Of a DNA stretch of 64,000 bases, positions 24,113 to 35,853 are shown piece by piece. The position numbers and the translations under genes are program-made. A model generated the notes under the pieces. That model worked only from the letters and a program-made list of their open reading frames with translations, was not told where the DNA came from and ran no database searches. The stretch's first letter is position 1. Every line of letters begins with the position of its first letter. The stretch is from Larix kaempferi (Eukaryota; Streptophyta; Pinopsida; Pinales; Pinaceae): the NCBI GenBank assembly GCA_027924585.1, contig BSBM01000712.1, positions 2,676,001 to 2,740,000 on the forward strand, read 5' to 3'.

Positions 24113-24661
24113 CAACACCTAAGGACAAAGAACTTTATCTCGATGTAGGCACTATCCCGACAACTGCTTGATATGACAATTTGGTAGCATGAAGGCAAGA
24201 TGGATTGTGGATGAAAAATAGGGAGCCTCCATCACCTATTTATAGGTTTTTTAGTGGTGGAGTAGTGACCCATGGTATTTGGTACCACATGGTTTAGGTT
24301 ATAGATTTAGGGGTATTTCCTTTCTTTTTGCCTCTTTTTTCTTTTTTGAACTAATATTTGAATTTATTCCCTTTTTATTTGTTTTTTGGGAATTTTGGGC
24401 CCTTTTGGAGGTTTTTGGCATTTTTTGAGGAAATTTAATTATTTTGAGGGGAAAAATATTAATTTTGGCCTTTTTGGTGACCATTTAAAGGTTTTTTGAG
24501 GTTCTGGAGGCTAAATGGTGGGAAAAATGGACAAATGGGTCATGTAGCTAGGGAGATGAGCTAGTGAGCATTTTTTGGGTGTTAACACCCAAGGACAAAG
24601 AACTTTATCTTGATGTAGGCACTATCCCGGCAATTACTTGACAACTACTTGATATGACAAT
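24113..24661. repeat. Direct repeat (68-79 bp) flanking about 400 bp
   Basis: 24113-24180 recurs at 24583-24661 (both begin AACACC(T/C)AAGGACAAAG and end GATATGACAAT); the second copy carries an extra small internal duplication of ACTACTTG-like sequence. The bracketed segment has a CCTATTTATAGG word (about 24235) and a T/G-rich low-complexity run (about 24300-24530). It resembles an LTR piece or a duplicated fragment; no protein. Confidence 0.75.
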
Positions 24662-24890
24662 CTACTACGACTCACTGCTATGCTTATCTTCAATTATGAT
24701 CTCCCTTATGTTATTTTGTGCAACCTTAATAGCATATTTACTCCTTGGCCCTATGGGGCTAAATTTTGTATTTAATGATAAGATTGGATAGCGGCTCTCT
24801 GACTACGGTAATTGTTTATGCAACCCAATTTTTCATAAAATTCATATAACCTTTATGGAATTTGAAACATTTATTAAAAACAAAACACCA
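24662..24890. other. Unassigned spacer
   Basis: No gene or repeat boundary could be read. Confidence 0.3.
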
Positions 24891-25640
24891 TCAAACATCA
24901 TACCAGAGCCATGAATGTTATGCTGAATTTTAATTATAAAATCAAAAAAAGGAAAATTTATGCCAAAGATTGTGCAAGGCATGTTATGTCTTGCTTATAA
25001 CTAGTCTGGTAAGACAATTAGAAGCACAATCAGAAGACACAATCAGAAGGCACTTGATGATATAAAAAAACAGAGGTCTAGAATACAATCTAACACAAAT
25101 TTTATTATTTAGTAAAGAACCATATAAATAAAACACCATTGCGAACTTTAGTCAAAATATTCACAAAGATCAATAAGTGCCATAGGCAATTGATTGCATA
25201 AATATAACATCATGTAGATAAATTACATCAAATATTGATTGCATGAACATAAAATCAATAAAAGGAAAATATACATAAAAGATTGTGTAAAGTATGTTAT
25301 GAATCAAAATACACATGATGAGATAAAAGCAAAAGAGGTCTAGAATTCAATCTAACACAAACATTTTATTATTTGGTAAAAAACCATATAAACCGAACAC
25401 CATGCCGAAGTCTACTGAAAATATTCACAAAGATCATTAAGTATTGCAGACAAGAGATCAAGCATGAATATAACATCATATAGATAACTGTATTTAAGTA
25501 TTATTGCCAAACACCATCCACATCAACTCTTAAATTTTAATGCATGTGTATCTTCTATCTTCTCATTGGCATGTGTGTCCATTTCCCATTTCTAATAACG
25601 ACCCTTTGATTTCATCACAACTCGATGTATCTTAGCATCC
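24891..25640 (-). repeat. Orphan tandem copies of the PPR 3'-flank module
   Basis: Two units with 313-base offset: ATAAAATCAA..AGGAAAA at 24936 and again at 25249, each followed by AAAGATTGTG..GTATGTTATG-like sequence, GAGGTCTAGAAT and TTCACAAAGATCA. The same words in the same order occur downstream of PPR copy 3 (about 39830-40190) and, less well, copy 2 (about 26310-26600). No PPR coding sequence is attached, so these are either remnants of another lost copy or a repeat that was part of the ancestral flank. Confidence 0.65.
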
Positions 25641-26202
25641 TGTAACAAGAATTAACAAGATTTGCTATTGGTTAGCAAAATATTAGCTATCTGACCAGTG
25701 CATCAAATGCTCTTGCATTTAAATTCTTTTGCACCAATATATCCCTTGATGTTGTTGTTTTATGAAGATGATAAGGGTTTGTTTTGGAGTCTTGGACTTA
25801 GCCATACAACCACTCCACCCTTCAAAATCTTAACCAATGGCCTCTCCATGACCTCCTTAGAGTCCATTACAAAAGCTATAAGAACTGCCCATCATTATTA
25901 TTTTCAACTACTTTGAGTATGGCATGCCTTCTTGAGATGTCACCTGCGTATTCCTCATTCTTTTATTTCTTCAACTCTACTTCTCACATTCTCAACTTTT
26001 CAATTGCTTGAGCTGCAATCAATCAGAGAGTTTATTTCCTTCAAGTATCACCCTTCAACCAAGAAGAAAGCATGCTTGCATCCTTTGTTTGATAGGCCAA
26101 ACAGTACTCATTCTTTTACTATCATTTTCTCCCATTCTGAAAGCATCTTGTTGCTGAACAACAACTACATAATCAGGATTTTAATTGTTCTAGATAGAAT
26201 GT
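25641..26202. other. No gene seen
   Basis: Two short + frames (25698-25916 and 25932-26204) have no recognisable motif. Lies between the orphan flank copies and the flank of PPR copy 2. Confidence 0.35.
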
Positions 26203-27061
26203 AAAACCTAGAAATTCACTACCCAAGTGGCCTTTTAGTAAAATATAGCATATGTTCAACAGGCAAACACTATCAAGGATGATAGCAAATATTTTGAAAA
26301 GTATGAGGTTTTAGTAATAAAATCAATAAAAGGATAAATTACATCAAAGATTGTAAAAGAAATGCTATATGGTTCTTATTACTAGTCTTCCATGTCTTTC
26401 AGAAGACAATAAAGCAACCATATACATCAAACATCATTCCAAACTCTAATGAAAAGATTTAAGAAAGAAAACACCATATGAATGCAATACTACATGCATA
26501 ATTATATTCAAGTTTATTCTCAAACAACAAGTGGATTTGCTCTCAGTGCATGTGTCTCTTCTACGTTCACGTGGTCATGTATGTCTATTTTCCATTTTTA
26601 TGATGCTTCGATTAAAGGAATCTTGGCAGGGACTGCGGGATGACTATATTGGAAAAAAGGAATCTTAGCAGGGATTGCGGGATGACTATATTGGAAAAGA
26701 AACATACTAGGATTATAATCCCATTTATAATTTGCTTCTATATATAATCTTGTTGTACAGATCGCAAGGTTTGGAGGAGCTCACAGGAACAAAAATCAGC
26801 CTTAGGCTGCATATGTTAGATATATTATAAAGATTTACATATATGAACACTATACTGTACCAATTATTTGACATAAGTCTACATTCCATATTAGTGTGTT
26901 TGTTTATAGACATGTTAATTATGGCTCGAGCTTATCACCGTATCCAAAGCTTCATCCAATATAGATCAAACGCTTCTCTTTCTACATAGACAGTGTACTC
27001 TAACTAACAAAGGAATACTATACACCTGTTAGTTTGAAAGCATAAAAATATTTGCTACTGG
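26203..27061 (-). repeat. 3'-flank module of PPR copy 2
   Basis: About 860 bases beyond the stop codon align by eye with 39706-40577 beyond PPR copy 3: shared AAAACCTA, ATCTTGGCAGGGACT, TATATTATAAAGATTTACATA-like and ATTAGTGTGTTTG words in the same order. It contains a private 42-bp tandem duplication (AAAGGAATCTT(G/A)GCAGGGA from 26614 and 26656). Probably ancestral 3' UTR plus downstream DNA. Confidence 0.7.
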
Positions 27062-28890
27062 TTACCAGTAATCTCCACAAGAACACAATCCATCCTTAAA
27101 GCGGTGGAAACGGTTTGCATCTCTCACAATAATTTCTCGCCTGATAATCTTGGAGATGAACTTAGCAGCATTGTGGCAGTCACTGCACACTCGAAGGTTC
27201 TTAATGATCTGAATGGTGGTGCCCGGGCTTGTGTTGATGACTCCAAAAGCAATGGCCAGCTTTTCACTATGACTGAATAGCATGTTTTCCTTTACCTCGT
27301 CCTTCACATCGTGAAGCACAAGATTTGTGTTAGGCACACACCCTGCCCCCTTTATTTTCCCATACAATGTTTCCAAGGTTGCATATATTTTTTCAGACTG
27401 AGGATGGGTTCTATCTACAACAAGGAATGTATGAACCTCTCTACTTACCTCAATAAAACTATATCCTGGTTGCTTCTTGACTTCTCTCTCTTTCATAGTT
27501 GTCCACAACTTTGTTACATCCTCCCACCTGCCTGCCTCCACATAGATGTTTGACAATTGTACATAAGATCAAGCAATGTTTGGTTCTAATTCAAAAAGGT
27601 GTTTTGCTGCTTGTTCTCCAAGCTCAATATTGCAGTGCATTTTGCAGGCCCCAAGCAACGCCCCCCACACAACAGCGTCAGGATCTGATGGCATCTTTTT
27701 AATAATGTCATGTACTTCATTTAGATGTCCCGCACGCCCAAGAAGATCAACCAAGCAGGTATAATGCTCCAGCTTAGGTGCAAGGTCATATTCTAACTTC
27801 ATGCAATCAAAGTAATGCCTGCCCTCGTCTACTAACCCTGCATGAGAGCAGGCAGTCAGAACACCTACTAAGGTGCTATGATTTGGCTTTGTGCCTGTCT
27901 GTTGCATTTGGGTAAAAAGGGCAATAGCATCCTCACCATGTCCATGAATCCCATATCCCAGAATCATTGCATTCCATGAGACCACATCTCGTCTTGACAT
28001 CTTGTTAAAAATTTGTCGAACAATGCCTATATACCCACATTTGGCATACATGTCTAAAAGCCCAGTGGCCATAGCAATATGAGATTCAAATCCATTTCTT
28101 ATTACATAACAATGAATTTGCTGACCTTGTTTTAGATCCAATAAATCAGCACAGACAGGCAGAATACTAACCATGGTGCTCGAGTTGGGTTTTATTCTCT
28201 GAACTTGCATTTCATTGAAGAATGCCAATGCTTCATAGGGATGACCATTTTGGGAATAACCAGCAATCATAGCATTCCATGATACTACATCTCGTTCAGG
28301 CATTATGTCAAATACTTGAAATGCACTCTCTAAACTGCCACACTTAACATACATTGACGCGAGCGCGGTACCCAGAAAAACATCCGAATCAAATCCCCTT
28401 GTGATAATATCTTCGTGAATCTTCCTGGCCACTTTGAGATCTGATAGGCTGCCACATGCATTGATCACAGACATAAATAGAAATTTGTCCGGCTTAATGC
28501 CTGCGCGTTGCATTTGATAATACAGCCTCAGCGCTTTGTCCAGAAACCATTCTTTACATAATCTCTGATCATGTTTTTCCATGAGAAAACAGTGTATGTA
28601 TTGGTTCGTGTGTATTGCTTGTGGTTGCCATATGCGTTGGTACCTGCCGAAACTTCTCTGTTTTTCTTCACTTTATGCCTCGGCCACGGTTTAATTGCTG
28701 GAACGACTGTGGGGTTTGGAATACGACTCGGTTCATGAAAATGAAAATAAAATGGATAATAATTTGCAGTTAAAACAAAGGGCAAATGGGCATGCCTGTG
28801 ATTATTGCATTTATATAAGGAAGTTTCATTTGGAGATGGAGATCGTGATAAAGAATATGGGGCAAATGGTGACAGATCCATCCTACACAA
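27062..28890 (-). pseudogene. DYW-type PPR pseudogene, copy 2
   Basis: Close paralogue of the gene at 14193-16313, about 609 codons if read through its breaks. Two lesions are visible: loss of one G between 28540 and 28541 (in the codon after VKNGF, where copy 1 has C-D-K), and an in-frame TGA at 27569-27571, where copies 1 and 3 have glycine after the EPNNA motif. The DYW domain beyond is otherwise complete (HSEKLAIAFG, CSDCH, CSCGDYW). It has one full 101-residue PLS block between the first and final triplets, against two in copy 1. That block is chimeric: its first part resembles block 1 of copy 1 (YSQNGHPYEALAFFNEMQVQ) and its second part block 2 (NGFES..., GLLDMYAKCG). Either lesion alone would remove the catalytic domain, so it is unlikely to be functional. 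Confidence 0.92.
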
Positions 28891-30000
28891 ACAGGCAGGA
28901 AAATAGGAGGGTTAAGCCAACACCATCACTGATTTCTATACACCAACATCTTCATGACTTCGGCATCTACGAATTTAATTTTAGCGTTTGTTTGAATGTT
29001 AATGGTTCTGGAACCAAAAAACTTGTACGAGTCTGGGGTGAAATTGCCAGTAGGATAAACGACAACTAAACGCCCCTCTTTGCTAGCGAATTTTTAGTAA
29101 AATCTAGTCAAAATTGTTGCCCGGAATGGTTGTTTTTGCAAGTTTTTATTTTCAGTAATTATATTTTACGGTTCTAGACTAAAACACCAATTTTAAAACG
29201 ATCCAAATCCTCGAAATCTAATGAACAATTTTAAATTTTAAAACGACCCAAATCTTCGAAATTACAAATAAAACACTCGAAATTGCAATTTTACAAACAA
29301 TTGTTCGGCCGGATTCAGGCGGGTTGGAGGCGTTTTGGTAAGGGCTTATACTGCCCCGTGAAATTCCACATCAGGGTACGTAAATCCAATGTAATACCGT
29401 CATCGTAGTTTATAAATCTACTAAATTAGTGTGGAGAATCCAAAAAAACAGCCTTAAAAGAGTCGCCATCTTGGTAGACTTCAAAGCTTATTAAGTTTTA
29501 AGCTGGCTTAATAGATGATATTTAATTAAAAATGAAAGTTAATCTTTAAATTAAAAAATACCGTGCATTTGAGTTGCGGTAAAACCTAATTATGAAGTGA
29601 AAGATATCGTGCATTTGACTTGTCCTTATTTTCACACCAAATTAGTTTGTTATTAGATATTTGAAAGAAAACTTTATAAAGTTATTTGTATTAATATTAG
29701 CATAGATTCATTTTAAAAGGGGATTTACCAAATGTCAAGAGAGATCAAATCTTTAAAGGTTCAAACTCCTTTTAGAGTGCAAATGTTGATGAAGCATTTT
29801 AATTTATCTAATTTGTTTAGTTTTATATATATGTTGTTTTAAATGTTTTAAATCTAATTTGAGTCGACATGCTATTTTTTATAATATTTTATTATTTTTT
29901 TAAAAGGACACGTGTCATCTCCAATATGAACACGGAAGGAGTTACACATCCCCTTATTGGGCTGTAGAATGTGCCTCTTCAACGCAATACAGTTTCAGCA
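28891..30000. other. 5' flank of PPR copy 2, then AT-rich DNA without genes
   Basis: The first 120-130 bases match the 5' flank of PPR copy 1. The rest (29090-30000) contains two short repeats of AAACGA(T/C)CCAAATC(C/T)TCGAAAT (about 29197 and 29242) and no gene. Confidence 0.4.
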
Positions 30001-31220
30001 ATCTTATAATGTTTTAGAAAGACATCGATCAAATAACATTTTGAAAAAGATATCAAATATCAAAGTAAATAACTAATATGAGCATCTGGGCTTTCAAAAC
30101 ATTGATGTCAATACATGGGTGGATTACACTTTGGCTTTAAAGCAATTACATATTAAATTATAGAATGTGACTATTCACTTGTTTGGATAAGGAATGAGGA
30201 AGGGGGTTGTTATACACCAAAGATTGGATATAAGGTCTTAAGAGAGGAGGAAGACCTCCTAGAAGCTCTTTGGTGGTACAAGACTATATGGAAATTCAAC
30301 TGTCCCATGAAGACAAAACATTTTTTATGGCTAGTTCTCAGCAACAAGGTGCCCACATGGGACAGTATTCAAAGGATATGCTGGTCTAGACCCAACAGAT
30401 GCTCTTTATGTAAGCAAGAGGAAAAAACCATAACACATTTATTGATTGAATGCACTTTTACATAGGCAGTTTGGAGGCAGTTGAATAATCTTACTAGTCA
30501 ACAATTTGAATGGTTTGGAAGAGAGGTAGTGTCCTCTTTAGACAATTGGTTACAAGACCACAAGTTCAAGGATTACAAAGCTCTGTCACTAATAGTGATT
30601 TGGGACATATGGTTAACTAGAAATGCATCCATATTTGAGAATTTGGATCCATCTCCATTTAGATGTTCTACTACTGCTCTCTCAATATTCTCACACTTCC
30701 CTCAGACAACATGTGAGGATGCTCATAGGCACATTCTTCCAGAAGTCATTGAAAAAATAGGTTCTTGGGCATATTTTGATGGTGCATCCTAGGGGATACC
30801 ACCGACTGGGGGGGTAAGTGGGGTCTTAAACATAACTAAGAATCTTTGGATTAAATTTGTTGCTGGCGTTGGGCACAACACTAATAATCATGCTGAGATC
30901 AATGGCCATCAAGCTTTTGATGCAACTCGTTGTCAACCAAGGTATACAAAAATTCCAAGTCATGGGGAACTCTCATTCGGTGATTGACTAGCTTAGACTT
31001 AAAAGAGCCACTAGGAACATTTGACTCAAGCCCTTATATGAGGAGCTTATCAACATTGCTACTACTATTCTGCATATCTTTGTTTGTCATATTTATAGAG
31101 AGAGGAACCAAGTGGCTGGCCAACTGTCGAAGGAAGGACTACAAGTAACTCCAAAACTTTGGCACATGTGGATAAATATTAGAGAAGGCCTTGCTGAGAT
31201 AGACCCTGGATCTTACTAAA
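30000..31220 (+). mobile_element. LINE (L1-type) ORF2 C-terminal remnant
   Basis: Translation gives SLVWIRNEEGGCYTPK, then the zinc-binding RT-associated domain (WKFNCPMKTKHFLWL, RCSLCKQEEKTITHLLIEC, about 30280-30460), a linker (open 30481-30792) and an RNase H domain (GSWAYFDGAS, then GVSGVL, NNHAEINGHQAF, and near the end HIYRERNQVAGQLSKEG), finishing near 31217. This is the usual 3' end of plant L1-type LINE ORF2 with a terminal RNase H. A few stops and frameshifts. The upstream RT and endonuclease are missing, as in a 5'-truncated LINE copy; a short A-rich stretch near 31485-31500 might be the tail. Confidence 0.8.
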
Positions 31221-32440
31221 TACTTCTTTTTATATGCTTCTTATAGACACAACTCATAACATAGTGAGAAGGGAAATGCACATATCTGCCCACTTTTTGT
31301 AGAAAGACGGTGCTATCTCTTTATTTGGATCTGAAGATGCATAGTATATTGCTCTTTTAGATTATCTGAGAATGTTTTAGACATGCATATGTATTTTTTT
31401 AACTACATATTTAAGTGAATGTCTATCAGACATATCCACACAAGATGGCTTCTAGCCAATGTAGAAACTGTGATGTTTTTTCCGCGGAAAAAATAAATAT
31501 ATAATGTCATTTTAGCATGAATTATTTAAAGTTTAATTGCGAAACGTGTCATTCAAGAAATGTTTATTTTTTCTTATATGACCTTGTGTTATGTAGGCAA
31601 CGAGTCCTAAAATTTGTTGAAAATGACGAGAACAAAAAAAAGTATTTTTATGAAAACATTTTTGGATTTACTTATTCACTCGCATTAATCAATGACTATG
31701 GTCACAAGGATGTACAAAGTATTTATTATAAGCGCTCTCTCTCTAACAATATATCCTAAACTTAATTAAGGGTAATTGAGCCAATTTATTAGCATGCCAA
31801 GTCCCAGTGGTCTCTTCTCTTCTTTCTTTAATGACAACTTTCTCAACTACACTTTCGAACTCAAACTACCTTAACTCATGAAAAACATGCTTCCTTAAAC
31901 CCACCTACCTTAACTCGTTTCTCTTACCTCCCCTAACTACATGATAAGAACCTTAACTCGTTTCTCTTACCTCCCCTATCTACATGATAAGAAAGATGGA
32001 CTATGTGGTCGGGGTAACTAAACGATCATTGTGAAATTGTTACAATTAATGAGTTTGCACCATAAAATTTGTTTGTATTGTACTAAGCCAATTGATTCTC
32101 TTAAGCCTTTAACAAGGTTTTTGCAATTTGGTTTTGGAAAATTTACAAGTAAATTAAAGGAAATGTATATGAATGACAACTATAAAACATTGTTGAAGGA
32201 CGTGACACTTTATGCCCCTTTCTAATTAGTCTAATATGCAGTAAGCATCAAGTTTTTAATATTGCCATTGAAAATCATATCTTTATGTTGATGTTTGTAG
32301 CTTGGATAGGTATTTCCATGAGTTAGTGTCTTACTTATGGAAATTGTCATTTAATATTTTTCAGGTACTTTGGAAATTCATTTTATTGAAGGAATTATTA
32401 AAGTGAATATCTTTTTAGATTAATTGGGGTTAATTTGGAG
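31221..32440. other. No gene seen; contains a 43-bp tandem duplication
   Basis: Unique-looking AT-rich DNA. 31908-31950 and 31951-31993 are a near-perfect 43-bp tandem duplication (CCTTAACTCGTTTCTCTTAC..., one mismatch). No domain recognised in the short frames. Confidence 0.5.
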
Positions 32441-33337
32441 AAATGCCTAAGTTTTGGGCATTTGGGCATTAGTGATTTAAGTTGATTAAATGAATCACAA
32501 CCATTGATCTCAAGTGAGTGAGATCTAATCTCAGCCATTCGAGTTAGGGTTTTGGTTCATCTCAATAGTATAAAAGACAACCAAGGTGAGAGGAGAAGAC
32601 ACAACACCAATGAGAGAGAAACTCAAACATTGAGTTGGAGAGAAGAATGACATTCTACTTTCCATATTTGGCAAGGAGGGAAGGACAACAACAGTCAGTA
32701 ATCTTCTAGGGGGACCTTATGAGTCAGGCAGAGGTCTAGCTAAATCATCAACAATACAGATCGTATAGAATCTGTACAAACAAAGATGCGGGCTACAAGT
32801 TTGCAGAGCGCATTTGTGCAGGTAGAGTTGTTGGATATCAATTCATAGGGTGCGTCTTTGCGAACAACCTTTGCATAGGTAGAGACATGGGCTATTAGTT
32901 TGCGAGGCGTGTTTGAGTAGACAAAGATACATGCTAGTGGTTCATAGGGCATGCCTCTAAGGGCATAATTGTAGCTTTGGTCACGTCTGTATAGTTCGTA
33001 CAAACCATAGGAGGCATGGGTTTGTTGGGTCGATTTGTAGTTTGGAAGAGGGAATTTTGCCATGTTTGATTGTTGTATTTTCTCGAGCCATTTTCCGAGC
33101 AAGTGAGCCCTTGTAAACTATAATATATTGAATGAAAAGTTGGTGTGAAGGGTAGAAATTTATGTGTGTTGATTTTATTGTGTAGATCTATTTCTATTGA
33201 AGTCGCTTCTACTATTTTATTTCAATTAATTAATTCTAGTAATACAAATAAATCAGTGAGCTAAAATTTAATATTTGATTAAGGAAAATCACTAGGAATT
33301 TGTTTGTCTAGATCTAGGGTTTAAGGAAAAGTTAACA
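32441..33337 (+). mobile_element. 5' LTR of a Ty1/copia element (left end uncertain)
   Basis: Ends GTTAACA at 33337, directly followed by a primer-binding site. TATA box TATAAAAG at 32569-32576. Between them, about 32789-32960, are four units of a degenerate 42-56 bp repeat (GGGCTA..AGTTTGC/TTCATAGGG(T/C)GCG-like), making the apparent minus-strand ORF there a by-product. No 3' mate in the window. The left boundary was not found. Confidence 0.6.
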
Positions 33338-33352
33338 TGGTATTAGAGACCA
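33338..33352 (+). promoter_or_regulatory. Primer-binding site of the copia element
   Basis: TGGTATTAGAGACC directly after the LTR; matches the common plant TGGTATCAGAGC pattern (initiator methionine tRNA) with small changes. Confidence 0.7.
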
Positions 33353-33451
33353 CACTCTTAAAAGGAAGCAAATCTAAAATCTACATCAATAGATCTTGGT
33401 GGGTACTTGAAGGAATAAGCACAAGAAAACTATTTTTGTGGAGATCTAGTT

Positions 33452-34215
33452 ATGGAAGCAACTAGTCTTAGATTTGAAGACAGGTTAGATGGGGCATCTA
33501 ACTTCCTGTCACGGAAAGCAAGGGTTACATTACTCTTGAAAGAACATGAACTTTGGGACATCGTGGAGAAGGTAGTTACCAAACCAACAAATCTAACTAA
33601 TTTGGCAGCACATGAGAACAAGAACATCAAAGCCCAGAGAGCGATCATGGATGTTGTGAAGGATCACTTGATCCCTCATGTAGATGAGAAGGCAATGGCC
33701 CATCCAATGTACAAAGCTCTGACGAATTTATTCTAGAGTGATAATATGAACATGAAGATGATTCTGAGAGATAAGCTCAAGGATGTCAGACAATGTTACT
33801 AGCTATCTCATGAAGATCACTTAGATACTGATCAACTTGCAACTATTGGGGAGAAGGTAGACGATGCAGAGTTTGTTCGAGTGGCATTGAATGGATCCCC
33901 AGTGGGAACCATTCATAAAAGGACTTTGTGCTCTAGAAAAACTACCCACTTGGGAGAGGCTTTGGGACAATTACATCCAGGAGGAGACTCGAGAGGAGTC
34001 TAGAGTTAACAAGCAAGGGGATGGCGAAGAGAACTTGGCCCTTGTCAGCAAGGAATGAAAGGGTAAAGGAAAGAGTTCCAACATGAAGGGAAACAGTGAG
34101 GGGGGATCCTCACAACTAGGAAAGAGAAAGACTTGAGTAAAATAAAGTGTTTTGTGTGCCACAAGAATGGGCACTATGCATCTCAATGTCCGAAGAAGAA
34201 GAAGGGAAAGACGTA
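33452..34215 (+). pseudogene. Ty1/copia Gag with CCHC knuckle
   Basis: Starts MEATSLRFEDRLDGASNFL, the standard start of this copia gag family (binding fold followed by KARVTLLLKEHELWDIVE). Open to 33736, then continues across stops and shifts through SYLMKI-type and GEKVEDAEFVRVALNG-like sequence. A perfect CX2CX4HX4C knuckle (CFVCHKNGHYASQC) lies at 34148-34189, followed by a lysine run. Packages element RNA in an intact copy; here broken by a TAG just after 33733 and later shifts. Confidence 0.88.
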
Positions 34216-34299
34216 ATAGATAGCAACATCTGCAAAAACTTAGTTGAGTGAGTTTTCTATGAAGTTTGAGAGTGACTTCTCACCAATTTCCTACCTTTC

Positions 34300-34700
34300 T
34301 ACCAACATAGTTGCTAGGAGTGCATGGTACTTGGACAGTGGTGCATCTCGTCACATGACGAAATCATGGGATCTATTCATCAGATTGACAGAGTAAAACC
34401 TAGGGATCCATATGGATCTTAGTGATGATGCCAAGTATGAAGTGAGAGGAGGGGGAACAATTTCATTCCAGCTTGATTCAGGTGGTTCGTTTGATACCTA
34501 GGATGTGCTATTTGTATTGGGACTAAAGAAGAACTTGCTCCCAGTCTCAATTATGGAGGACAATGGTTTTGTCGTTATCTTTAGGAGAGGGAAAGTACGC
34601 ATACATCTAGAGGGAGCTAGCTCTGACATAATAGTGAGGATTGGGTTTAGAGAGGGAAACTTATACAGGTTGTAGGGAAATCCTGTTTAGGCATTGGTAC
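34300..34700 (+). pseudogene. Ty1/copia protease region
   Basis: WYLDSGASRHMTKSWDLF carries an intact DSGA aspartic protease motif (Asp codon at about 34334), followed by GGGTISFQLDSG and VLFVLGLKKNLLPVS, typical of copia proteases. In-frame stops at the RLTE and SFDT positions inactivate it. Confidence 0.82.
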
Positions 34701-34709
34701 ATGAAAGTG

Positions 34710-35640
34710 ACAACCTGTGTGAGCTCTAGCATAGGAGGATGAAACACTTGCATTACAGTTCTTTGTCGATTCTAAGGGAGATTACATTGGTCTTCCATAT
34801 TTTAGTGTTAAGCAATAAGGCATATGCAGAGGGTGTGCACTTGGAAAGAATGTCAAGGTTGTTTTCCAAGCAATGAGAGTAGGTCTAAGGGGATCTTGTA
34901 TATTATCCATTTAGATGTGTGCGGGTTGATGTCCATAGTATCTAAGCAAGGAGCATCATACTATGTGATGTTCACTAATGAATTTTCCAAGAAAACCCGG
35001 ATCTTCTTCATGAAGACCAAGGGTGAGGTCTTTAGTCAATTTCGGGAGTTCAAAAATCAAGTGGAGAACTTGACAGGAAAGAAGATCAAGGTTTTGAGGT
35101 CAGACAATGGGGGTGAGTACACCTCCAACGACTTCAAGGATTTCTGCAAGGAGAAAGGGAATAAGAGGGAGAAGACAAACTCATACAACCCTCAATAGAA
35201 TTGGGTTGCAGAGAGAAAAAACTGATCCATCATCGATACTGCAAAGGCTATGATTCATGATCATGGATTGCCTATGTTTATGTGCACAGAGGCATGTAAA
35301 ACAACAGTTTATTTGTAGAACAAGAGTCCTCACAGGATATTGGAGGACAAGAATCCTAAGGAAGCAATCACGGGAGTGAAACAAAATATTGAGCATCTCA
35401 GGATCTTTGGTTTTCTGGTTTACATCCATGTGCCTGAGGAGAAGAGGATGAAGCTTGAGCCTTCAAGAGAGAAGGGCATGTTTGTGGGGTACAACGAGAC
35501 CTCAAAGGCTTAAAGGATCTTCATGCCAACACAATGGAAGATAGTTGTGGGTCAAAATGTTAAGTTCGATGAGAACTTGGCATATAGGAAGTCTCATGAG
35601 TTACCACCAATGGCATAGAATGATGAGTAGGAGGCTTCGA
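34710..35640 (+). pseudogene. Ty1/copia integrase region
   Basis: The gag-pre-integrase end and integrase core are readable: VCTWKECQGCF, LDVCGLMSI, YYVMFTNEFSKKTRIFFM, VLRSDNGGEY, NWVAERKN and, at the end, MFVGYNETSKA. The segment normally reading F(I/V)DD is FTNE, so one conserved acidic position near the core start is changed; the SDNGGEY Asp and the AERKN Glu remain. Several stops. Confidence 0.82.
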
Positions 35641-35853
35641 AGGGAGACCATAGTTCACAGACTACTAGTTCAGGGAGTCAACCTTCAAGTGAGGAGGAGG
35701 AGTTAGCTCCTTCTAATTCTATCAGGAGACCCAGATGGTTTGTGTAGACATTAAGGGATGCTCAGGAGCATGTTGAGGCTCCCAAGAGATTATTCAGAGA
35801 GAGTAGGCCTTCGAGGAAGTTTCCAAACTATATGGCATTGATAAGAAACATCA

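Noticed and set aside
27062-28890. PPR copy 2 as a functional spliced gene
   Set aside because: The frame break is a simple one-base loss relative to copy 1, and the TGA replaces a codon conserved in both paralogues. No intron boundaries are needed or visible.
32740-33102. 120-codon minus-strand frame with internal repeats
   Set aside because: It lies inside a copia LTR and its repeats mirror the DNA minisatellite there; no protein motif.
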